Source of the DNA: Deltaproteobacteria bacterium
GTDB lineage: Bacteria > Desulfobacterota > Desulfobaccia > Desulfobaccales > Desulfobaccaceae
Length of the DNA: 34,140 nucleotides
Assembly (NCBI GenBank): GCA_016874895.1
Contig: VGSX01000003.1
Location: 1 to 34,140, forward strand
Reading direction: 5' to 3'
The position numbers and the translations under genes are program-made. This document shows, one piece after another, positions 26,942 through 34,140 of the stretch. Position 1 is the stretch's first letter. Each line of letters starts with the position of its first letter. Below the pieces are notes generated by a model. That model worked only from the letters and a program-made list of their open reading frames with translations, did not search any database and was not told where the DNA came from.

Positions 26942-27284
26942 TGGCCAGCCAGTCGGCCAGTGCCAGGTGGCAGGCCAAATAATCTTCTTCAGGATAGGGC
27001 GGGCTGCACTCGTCGATGACTTCTTCAGGGGTGACCAGGCACACCGGCCAGCCCGGGGCACCCCGGGAGGCGCCGGACAGGGACAACAGGCGGTAGACCA
27101 GAAAGGCCCTATCGTCACAGATAAACCCATAGATGTCCCCTTCATGCTCCAAGGTCAGCCTCTGGTTGTAGATGCCCCATTTTTTAAAAAGCTTCTGGAC
27201 CTGCTCCAAGATCATCCGAGGGGGCAATTGCTGCAGCGCCGCCTCCGAAAAATCGAAAATTTCTTCTCTCAGGGGGCCGGTCAT
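26907..27284 (-). CDS. Conserved-looking hypothetical protein (125 aa)
   Basis: Complete ORF 28 nt upstream of nothing else on the strand but following pfkB-like gene in the same orientation; 3' end overlaps pabB antisense by 35 nt. Confidence 0.55.
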   Translation of the reverse strand: MTGPLREEIFDFSEAALQQLPPRMILEQVQKLFKKWGIYNQRLTLEHEGDIYGFICDDRAFLVYRLLSLSGASRGAPGWPVCLVTPEEVIDECSPPYPEEDYLACHLALADWLAIIGQYHGEPST

Positions 27285-27311
27285 GACGCTTTTGTCCCTC
27301 CCATATCGGAT

Positions 27312-28250
27312 TCACTCTTCTCCCTGGCCGAAATGCGCCCGGTGCCTGGCCCAGAATTCCTCCTGGGTGAAAAAGTGTTCCTGGGTGCCGTAGCATTCCA
27401 CGGCGTAAGCGGCGCAGACGGCGCCGATCTGAGCCGCTTCCACCAGGCCCTTACCCATGATGAGCCCCTTGATGAGACCGGCCCGGTAACCGTCCCCGGC
27501 CCCGGTGGGGTCCACCACCTGGCTGAGGGGAATGGCGTCAACAGGGTAATCCCCGTCCAGGGTATGAATCACCGAGCCCCTTTCTCCCAGCGTGGTAATA
27601 AGGACGTTGGTGCGCTGCACCAGGTCAGAGGTGCTTAAACCGGTTTTATTCAGAATCATCTCCAGTTCATAATCGTTGGAAATGGTAATGCTGGCGCCGG
27701 TGAGCATTTCCAGGAGCCGCTCCCCGGACCACATGGGAATGGACTGTCCGGGATCGAAAATATAGGGGATGTTTTTCTCCCGGTAGATCTGGCAATAAAT
27801 CAGCATATCGTCCAGATTGCCGGGGGCCACGATGGCAATGGCCTGTTGGGGATTAACGCTGTCAAAGGTATAAAGGGACCGGTATTTCATGGCCCCGGGA
27901 TTAAATCCGGTGATCTGGTTGTCTGACTGATCGGTGGTGATATAGGCGCTGGCGGTAAATTCCTCGGGAATCAAACGGATGCCGTCCAGGGGGATGATAT
28001 GCCGCTGCAGCCACTCCCGGTAACGGCTAAAATCCTTGCCGGCAGTTGCCAGGATAAGGGGCTGCTCGCCCAACAGAGCCAGGTTATAAGCGATATTACC
28101 GGCGGTGCCGCCGAATTTTTCCGTTAAGCCGTTGACCATAAAACAGACATTGAGGATATGGATTTTGTCAGGCAGGATATGGTCAGCGAATTTACCCGGA
28201 AAATCCATGATCCGATCATACGCCAATGACCCGGAAATATATATCTCCAT
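27312..28250 (-). CDS. PfkB family carbohydrate/adenosine kinase
   Basis: FGGTAGNIAYNLALLG and DPTGAGDGYRAGLIKGL signatures. Confidence 0.88.
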   Translation of the reverse strand: MEIYISGSLAYDRIMDFPGKFADHILPDKIHILNVCFMVNGLTEKFGGTAGNIAYNLALLGEQPLILATAGKDFSRYREWLQRHIIPLDGIRLIPEEFTASAYITTDQSDNQITGFNPGAMKYRSLYTFDSVNPQQAIAIVAPGNLDDMLIYCQIYREKNIPYIFDPGQSIPMWSGERLLEMLTGASITISNDYELEMILNKTGLSTSDLVQRTNVLITTLGERGSVIHTLDGDYPVDAIPLSQVVDPTGAGDGYRAGLIKGLIMGKGLVEAAQIGAVCAAYAVECYGTQEHFFTQEEFWARHRAHFGQGEE

Positions 28251-28500
28251 ACCGTGATTCCTTCAAGGCCCAAGGGAAATGCTGGGATTTTCGGCCATTG
28301 TATCGCAAGCCACCTGCCTGGGCAACCCATTTTTCTCCAAACCGAGGCATCGTCCCGGGAAAAATTTTTTTGGTTCTTTCGACTTTTCCATGGGTCGGAA
28401 GGTGACAGAAAGAATCCCCGAGAGGGGGCATGAGGCATGACACCGAGCTTGAGAAGTTTTTAGGCAATCCCCTCCTTTTGATATTATGAATTAATTAAAA

Positions 28501-28848
28501 TTAGCCGGCCGTTTTCTTACTGGGTACACATATCGTTTCGGGGGGCTTGATTGACAATACCTGTATAATTTCAGATTGGGCGGCCGTAGGCTGGGGCAGG
28601 CGGGAGATCCGCACGTCATCGGCCAGCCACTGGTACTGAAGGCAGAGGCGATCCAGGTCGTGCATCAGTTCTGACACAGTAATGTCTAAGTGGGTTATGA
28701 ATCGTTCCATCTCCCTGGTCAATAAAAATGACAGCATCACCATAAAAACATGCCCGCGTGTGTGATCGGCGCGGCGCAGAAATAACGGTCTGATCTCCAA
28801 CGATTCAATTATATTACTGCCATCAGTAAATCGTAATGATCGTATCAA
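28501..28848 (-). pseudogene. Transposase remnant, C-terminal part, IS4/IS1634-like
   Basis: LEIRPLFLRRADHTRGHVFMVMLSFLLTREMER...LDITVSELMHDLDRLC resembles the transposase C-terminus; N-terminal catalytic part absent, truncated next to MITE copy B. Confidence 0.65.
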
Positions 28849-28858
28849 TAAGATAAAA

Positions 28859-29110
28859 GTAGGCTATCAGCTATCAGCAAAAACAATGGGTTAGGTAAAC
28901 TAAGTACAGCAGTTCATAAGTTCGCTAACGTATTTTCCCTCTCCCCCCGCTTGCGGGGGGAGAGAGTCAGGGTGAGGGGGGTGTTTTTTTAACGTTACCG
29001 TATTTACGAAATCTTGGAATAATCGAGAAACCAGCGATCTGCCATCTTAGAATAACTATTTTAATTTAAAGCATTAGCTGACGGCTGTAAGCTGACCGCT
29101 GAACGCTTAC
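28859..29110. mobile_element. MITE copy B, inverted relative to A, with a 119-bp nested insertion
   Basis: GTAGGCTATCAGC...CAATGGGTTAGGTAAACTAAG | insert 28905-29023 | CGAGAAACCAG...GCTGACCGCTGAACGCTTAC. Confidence 0.75.
28939..28964. repeat. Perfect 26-nt palindrome inside the nested insert
   Basis: CTCTCCCCCCGC-TT-GCGGGGGGAGAG. Confidence 0.7.
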
Positions 29111-29306
29111 TAGGAGGATTTTATGCCAAGGAGAGCAAGCCGGGCAAACTCAAGCCATGAGGCTTAACTGCGCACGCCTGCGAGCGGCAAAGCAGCAGAA
29201 CGACGGTAGCCCCGGGATGCGGTCCGCCTTGAAGAAACCGGGAAAATTGTGGTAAGCTAACCAGGAGCACACTTCCCAACGGTTCAGGCCGGAGCGAGGA
29301 GAAGGT

Positions 29307-29552
29307 ATGGAAAGCTGCGACATCCTGAATGAGTTAAAAAAATTGGCGCCCCCGGAGCGCCTGGCGGTCCTGGAGGCCGCCGTGCAGCAGCTTCGGGAGG
29401 AAATAGCCGGGACGCCCCCCCCTAAATCTAAGGCCGAGAAGAGAGGGGAGATGGCCGCTGCGGCTGAGGCCCTGCGGGCGGATTATGCCCCTGGTGGAGA
29501 GTTGACCGCCTTCACCTCTTTGGACGGCGAGGATTTTCATGCGGCGGGGTGA
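29307..29552 (+). CDS. Putative antitoxin of a MazF-type pair
   Basis: 81 aa with ELTAFTSLDGEDFHAAG C-terminus typical of such antitoxins; overlaps the toxin start by 14 nt. Confidence 0.65.
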   Translation: MESCDILNELKKLAPPERLAVLEAAVQQLREEIAGTPPPKSKAEKRGEMAAAAEALRADYAPGGELTAFTSLDGEDFHAAG

Positions 29553-29883
29553 AGTCTGGCTCATCAATCTCGACCCCACCATTGGCGCCGAATTAAAAAA
29601 AATCCGCCCTGCCGTTATTATCAACGATGACGCTCTGGGTATGTTGCCCCTCAAGGTAATAGTGCCTCTCACGGCATGGAAACAGCATTACCGACAAGCT
29701 CCCTGGCTGGTGTATATCGCCCCCACTGAGGCCAACGGTCTGGATAATCCCTCTGCCGCCGACACTTTTCAGGTGCGTTCGCTCTCCCAGGAGCGATTGG
29801 TGCGGTGCCTGGGCAGGCTGACTGAAAGCGACCTAAAAAATATTTCCTCGGCCCTGGCGCTCGTGTTAAGTATCGAACTCTAA
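29539..29883 (+). CDS. mazF: MazF/PemK-family endoribonuclease toxin
   Basis: MRRGEVWLINLDPTIGAELKKIRPAVII N-terminus; VRSLSQERLVRCLGRL. Confidence 0.88.
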   Translation: MRRGEVWLINLDPTIGAELKKIRPAVIINDDALGMLPLKVIVPLTAWKQHYRQAPWLVYIAPTEANGLDNPSAADTFQVRSLSQERLVRCLGRLTESDLKNISSALALVLSIEL

Positions 29884-29901
29884 ACCGCCAAGGGTGTTGC
29901 T

Positions 29902-30078
29902 ATGACCGATGATGCTGCCACGCTGGTGCAGAAGTTTTGGGATTTCTGTAATGTCCTGCGGGGTGATGGAGTAAGCTACGGCGACTATGTTGAGCAGTTG
30001 ACCTATCTCCTGGTCCTCAAGATAGCCGATGAAAAGCTCGAGTATCTCTCTGGCCAAACACCGCATTGCCTCACCTAA
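29902..30078 (+). pseudogene. hsdM: Truncated N-terminus of type I restriction-modification methyltransferase (HsdM)
   Basis: MTDDAATLVQKFWDFCNVLRGDGVSYGDYVEQLTYLLVLKIADEKLEYLSGQTPHCLT*; 58 aa, absent from the ORF track because of its length. Confidence 0.75.
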
Positions 30079-30375
30079 CATCTTACTTTGAAAGATGTTT
30101 TGCCTCGCGCATAATGTTACCCAAGGCTAATTAGTTCCCATCCGGAAACGGGCTATTTTAAATTCATCCGGCGTTCATTGGGTGGTGGTGTGAGCCTGCC
30201 CCCATGGCCAAAGAGACTTTGCCAGAAAAATTTATGCTGATTTCTTTTTCTTTACACGATGTAGCCTGTTTTGGCGCAAACTACTCCCTGAAGTCAGGGA
30301 AGCGCGGGTTCTTGGATCCAGTCGGCAGCTTTATACAGGTCCCCGAAAAACGCTGGGTTCCAACAAAGGTTTCCA

Positions 30376-30508
30376 GTAGGCGTTCAGCTTTCAGCAGAAA
30401 CAATGGGTTAAGAAAACTAAGCGAGAAACCAGTGATCCGCCACCTTAGAATAACTATTTTAATTTAAAGCATTAGCTGACGGCTGCAAGCTGACCGCTGA
30501 ACGCTTAC
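30376..30508. mobile_element. MITE copy C, inverted relative to A (133 bp)
   Basis: Reverse complement aligns to copy A almost end to end with a 14-bp deletion at one end. Confidence 0.78.
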
Positions 30509-30718
30509 CCAGTGTCCAGTGATAGAGGATGTTAAAAAAAACATCTTCCATGATCAGGTCTATGTTTGAGGCTATTTCAACCAATTACCGGATTAACCGA
30601 ATATTTACGAGGCATGGATAAGGTTTACAATAATTTCCCAATATTAGCGTATGAATAGTCCCTCCCCGGAATAATCTGCCGAACCTGGCCGCGGGCTTCA
30701 TTTTTCCGATTTTTTTTG

Positions 30719-30747
30719 TTGACAAAATCTGGCCGTTGGCCTATATT
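30719..30747 (+). promoter_or_regulatory. Sigma70 promoter of the porin gene
   Basis: TTGACA (30719-30724), 17-nt spacer, TATATT (30742-30747). Confidence 0.75.
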
Positions 30748-30902
30748 AGCGCCAAGCAACGGATATTTCTGCAGAAGGAGTGATACGGCAAAGAAGGGGG
30801 GGATCGGTTAAATCTCGTTAAAACAATCAGTTAGGTTGTATCGGCTTAGTGCTAACCTGTAAGGGGAAAAAGGTTAACCATTAACACTTTAAGGGGGGAA
30901 TA

Positions 30903-32492
30903 ATGAAAAAGATATGTTTACTCACCCTGGCGGTGGCCATGCTCTTCTGCGTGCCCTTAACCGCCCATGGGAAGGCGGACTTCGAACTCGGCGGCTACAT
31001 CCGGATGGACGCCATCTGGAACTCCCACGCCGGTGCGGGCCACGCCTTGGCCACCTTCCTGGGAAGGGATAATGTAGCTAACAATAACCACGGCCGGTTT
31101 GCCATGAACGCCAACGCCACCCGGTTCAACCTGACCATGAAAGGTCCGGAGGTCTGGGGCGGCAAAGTCACCGGCTTCATCGAAGTGGATTTTGACGGTG
31201 GCGATCCTGCCTTTGCCCAGGCCCGGAATGCTGCCGGGGATGTAACCAGTTATATCAGGGCGGACGGCTCTTCCTTTAACCAGGCCAAACTACGCCTGCG
31301 TCACGCCATGTTCAAAATGGCCTGGCCCGACCGGGAAATCATCCTGGGGCAGTTCTGGTCCGTGAACAGCGAGCTGATCCCGGAAACCGCGGACAGCGGC
31401 GGCTACTGCCTCTACGGGGCCACCCAGCTCAGGAACCCGCAGGTGCGCTACACCCAGAAATTCCTGGATTACTTCAGTACCTCTTTAGCCATTTCCCATC
31501 CGATCAGCGGCCGCTGGGGTTTGAACCTCGATGCCACCAACCCGCTGGAAGGTGAAACCAGCGAAACCCCCATGCTGGAAGCCAAATTCCGCTATGAGCA
31601 GGACCTCTATGGCAAGGCCGCCTGGTACGGCAAACCCAGGCCGTTCTATGTCGGTATCGGCATGGGTTACCTCCGGACCCGCAACACGCCGCAGCGGTTT
31701 GTTAACAGCCGGAGCCAGAATTACATAGTTGATCCTACCATCCCGACGCCTCCGGGAACCCAGGCCATGGTCCCGGTGGCCGGTACTGCTGTGGCTACCA
31801 ACAACTTTAACACCTTGGGCAACAGCAATTTCCAGAATCCCAACATTGCTACTCCGGGGGCTTTTCTGGCTCCTGTCGGCCCTCTGGCCCAAAACATCAC
31901 CAACAACCTGACCATGAATGCCCGGAATATGCGCTATCATGACCATTGGTTGTTCCTGATCGAGAACTTCACCCCCATCATCCCCACGGTCACTCAGAAC
32001 CTGGCCGGTTCTCTGGGTCTGGCGCACCAGTGGTGGGTGGGCCAGGGCCTGTCCGCCTGGCGGCTGGATATGCCCGGGGCTGACCGCTACTTCAACTTTG
32101 CCCAACTTACTCCTGGGGTCGCCAACAGCTTTGACTATGACATGACCTTCATCAAACGGTACGGCGGTTGGGCCCAGTTGCAGTATTACTTCACCAATGA
32201 AATTTTCACCAACGTCAACTTCGGTTTCGAAAAGGCCTTCGGCTTTGATGGCAGCCGGAACATCGCAGCCCCCGGCGGCTTCAATTATGCCAACCCCGTG
32301 GGCAATGATCCCGTCAGCAGCACCTGGCGAGTGGGCGTGACCCAATGGTATCGTCCCGTGGCCGCCCTTAAGTTCGGTCTGCAGTATACTTACCTGCAAA
32401 CCAGATACTTCCAGTATACGACGGTGGGCACCACCAGAACCAACTCCGGCGGCAACCACTCTCTGATGGCCACCGGCTACTTCTTCTTCTAG
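30903..32492 (+). CDS. Outer-membrane porin-like beta-barrel protein
   Basis: Signal peptide MKKICLLTLAVAMLFCVPLTAHGKA; alternating beta strands; terminal aromatic FFF; AGGGG upstream. Confidence 0.75.
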   Translation: MKKICLLTLAVAMLFCVPLTAHGKADFELGGYIRMDAIWNSHAGAGHALATFLGRDNVANNNHGRFAMNANATRFNLTMKGPEVWGGKVTGFIEVDFDGGDPAFAQARNAAGDVTSYIRADGSSFNQAKLRLRHAMFKMAWPDREIILGQFWSVNSELIPETADSGGYCLYGATQLRNPQVRYTQKFLDYFSTSLAISHPISGRWGLNLDATNPLEGETSETPMLEAKFRYEQDLYGKAAWYGKPRPFYVGIGMGYLRTRNTPQRFVNSRSQNYIVDPTIPTPPGTQAMVPVAGTAVATNNFNTLGNSNFQNPNIATPGAFLAPVGPLAQNITNNLTMNARNMRYHDHWLFLIENFTPIIPTVTQNLAGSLGLAHQWWVGQGLSAWRLDMPGADRYFNFAQLTPGVANSFDYDMTFIKRYGGWAQLQYYFTNEIFTNVNFGFEKAFGFDGSRNIAAPGGFNYANPVGNDPVSSTWRVGVTQWYRPVAALKFGLQYTYLQTRYFQYTTVGTTRTNSGGNHSLMATGYFFF

Positions 32493-32517
32493 AATCACAA
32501 GGCATTGACTTAATTGA

Positions 32518-32550
32518 GCCCACAGGGTATGATCCCTGTGGGCTTTTTTT
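32518..32550 (+). terminator. Rho-independent terminator after porin
   Basis: GCCCACAGGG-TATGAT-CCCTGTGGGC-TTTTTTT. Confidence 0.92.
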
Positions 32551-32727
32551 ATCTATGTGTTACCGCAAGCCTCATTATTTTATGCTCCCTCCCTAGTGAT
32601 CAGATCTGTAATTCATGAGGCGGATGGCGGAGAAAGAAAGAGATCACCCTGCTGATGACAAAAATCAGGATAGTTGGTATAGTTATAAAAAATTACCGCA
32701 AAAGAAATCATTTTTGAGGAGCAGAGG

Positions 32728-33885
32728 ATGAAGGCTTCCTTGCTACGGATGTCAATCGTCTGGTTGGTGGTAGTTTTGAGCGCCGTATTATTGGCTTCAG
32801 GGTGCACCACTGTGAAAAAATGGACCGGGCTGACCACCCCGGATGACGAAGAGGTGGCCCGGGAGGCCAAAGAAGCCATGCACCCGCAGGTAGGCGAAAC
32901 CGTGGTAATCGACGGGAAGACCTACGTGCGCAGCCGCAACCCCTATTATTTAACCTACCCGGAAGAACCGGAATACATCTATGCGGAACCGGGCAAGGAG
33001 TTCACCGGGCTGGGCGGCACCATGGCCAAATTACGGGAAAAGTATTTCGGCCGGGAGGAAAAAGCTGCGGCCGGCGTGCCCCCGGAAAAGGTCCAGGAAC
33101 TGGTGCGCCAGGAGGTGGAGCGCATCCTGCGGGAGCAGGGCCGGGGCGGGGAACTCTATCTGTCCCAGGTTAAAAGCACCAGTCCGTACAGCGGCCGGGC
33201 CTTGGCGGTGATCCCGGCTTTGCAGGAGACGCCCCGGGGCTATGACGGCCTGAACCTGAGCCTGGCCAACGGCTTGCGGGCGGAATTGCAGCGGCAGAAA
33301 GATTTGGTAGTCATCCCCGAAGCCGCCAGCAAAGAGGCCCTGCTAAAACTCACCGGCCGGAAGTTCACCAGCCGGCAGAATATCCAGGCCCTAGGAGACG
33401 CTCTCGGGGTGCAGGGCATCATCGTGACCCAGGTCATCCCGCCGGGTCAGAAGGACAGTTTCGGCTACCTGGTGATGGAGGTGTACGAAACCTTTAACGG
33501 CGCCCAGGTAAAAACCGTCCTGGAACCCTTCGACAGCGCCGCCCTGAGAACCGATGCGGCCCAGACCGCGATCCGAAAGAATGCCACCCTGTTGGCCAAC
33601 GAAGTGCGCGGCCTGGATTGGTTCGGCCGCATCGAATTCCTGAAAGGGGAGAAGGTTTTTTTAAACGTGGGCAACAACACCGGCCTCAAGCCGGGAAAAC
33701 TCCTGCAGGTGGTAGAGCCCGGCAAGGAAGTCATCAATCCCAATAACCAGGCGATTCTGGGTTACACGGCCGACGTGCCCCGGGGCGAACTGCGGGTCAC
33801 CGATGTTTTGGGCACGAATGCCGCCGCCGCAGTGGTGGTGAGCGGCGGGCCGTTCCAGCCCAACGAGAAGATCAAGGCCCGGTAG
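32728..33885 (+). CDS. Predicted lipoprotein
   Basis: Signal peptide with lipobox LASGC; C-terminal glycine-rich beta domain (VFLNVGNNTGLKPGKLLQVVEPG). Confidence 0.75.
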   Translation: MKASLLRMSIVWLVVVLSAVLLASGCTTVKKWTGLTTPDDEEVAREAKEAMHPQVGETVVIDGKTYVRSRNPYYLTYPEEPEYIYAEPGKEFTGLGGTMAKLREKYFGREEKAAAGVPPEKVQELVRQEVERILREQGRGGELYLSQVKSTSPYSGRALAVIPALQETPRGYDGLNLSLANGLRAELQRQKDLVVIPEAASKEALLKLTGRKFTSRQNIQALGDALGVQGIIVTQVIPPGQKDSFGYLVMEVYETFNGAQVKTVLEPFDSAALRTDAAQTAIRKNATLLANEVRGLDWFGRIEFLKGEKVFLNVGNNTGLKPGKLLQVVEPGKEVINPNNQAILGYTADVPRGELRVTDVLGTNAAAAVVVSGGPFQPNEKIKAR

Positions 33886-33942
33886 GGGCGGTTTTCAGTT
33901 CCTGGTTTCCGGTTTTCGGTTGCCAGCTTAATAAAATCCGGT

Positions 33943-33969
33943 AGCGCCGATCTCCCGATCGGCGCTTTT
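33943..33969 (+). terminator. Rho-independent terminator after lipoprotein gene
   Basis: AGCGCCGATC-TCCC-GATCGGCGCT-TTT. Confidence 0.8.
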
Positions 33970-33970
33970 G

Positions 33971-33996
33971 GGCCGGGCACGGAGGCCCGCCCCACC
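33971..33996. repeat. GC-rich palindromic dispersed repeat (REP-like), inverted
   Basis: GGCCGGGCACGGAGGCCCGCCCCACC, reverse complement of the 19036 copy with small changes. Confidence 0.6.
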
Positions 33997-34013
33997 CATA
34001 ACAAAATTACCTT

Positions 34014-34139
34014 CTAGTGTAGTGTCTCGCAATTAGCTTTGATAACATTTTTGGCATAAAGCGGTGCCAGTTTATCCAGGATATTATCAGCGGTTTTGGT
34101 CCAGACAAAGGGTTTCGGATTTTCGTTTACGGTTTCTAT
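34014..34139 (-). mobile_element. C-terminal end of an IS630-like transposase, cut by the window edge
   Basis: Minus-strand translation IETVNENPKPFVWTKTADNILDKLAPLYAKNVIKANCETLH*, with the NPKPFVWTKTAD motif of IS630 transposases. Confidence 0.8.
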
Positions 34140-34140
34140 A

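Noticed and set aside
29123-29167. Short ORF MPRRASRANSSHEA* after AGGAGG, resembling the start of a RAYT transposase
   Set aside because: Only about six residues match and it stops at once; too little to call.
30368-30516. Target-site duplication around MITE copy C
   Set aside because: The flanking 8-mers GGTTTCCA and CCAGTGTC do not match; only copy A has a clean duplication.
31485-32498. 337-aa minus-strand ORF opposite the porin
   Set aside because: Shadow frame; the porin has a signal peptide, promoter and terminator in the right places.
1-34140. tRNA, rRNA or CRISPR loci
   Set aside because: None recognised by eye on either strand; a tRNAscan-SE/CRISPR finder run would be needed to exclude them formally.

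Overview
The window looks like a GC-rich chromosome segment of a sulfate-reducer-type (delta-proteobacterial/Desulfobacterota-like) bacterium. This lineage guess rests on a CX10C DsrC, the PHA genes and the gene style; there was no database search. Main contents: a copper module (CopZ-like HMA protein, CopA); GlcD/GlcF-type oxidase subunits; DsrC; a B12-binding radical SAM enzyme; an unusual 1058-aa PEP-synthase-like protein ending in a LamG-like module, followed by a low-MW phosphatase and a patatin lipoprotein. A polyhydroxyalkanoate (PHA) locus spans about 14.07-24.3 kb: SDR reductase, PhaE-like, PhaC with a long low-complexity tail, two tandem phasin-like proteins, PhaR, GntP permease, second patatin, thiolase, and two paralogous GNATs. 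Then come PabA/PabB, a small unknown protein and a PfkB kinase. A decayed accessory island at about 28.5-30.5 kb holds a transposase remnant, a MazF-type toxin pair, an hsdM fragment and MITE copies. The window ends with a porin, a lipoprotein and an IS630-like transposase C-terminus cut by the window edge. Strongest non-ORF signals: (1) a shared 17-bp TGC/GCA operator at the same place just upstream of two sigma70 promoters in the PHA locus, a candidate PhaR regulon site; (2) a MITE family with IS66-like ends, one copy with a perfect 8-bp target duplication and one carrying a nested insertion; (3) hairpin leaders ahead of pabA and the PEP-synthase-like gene.
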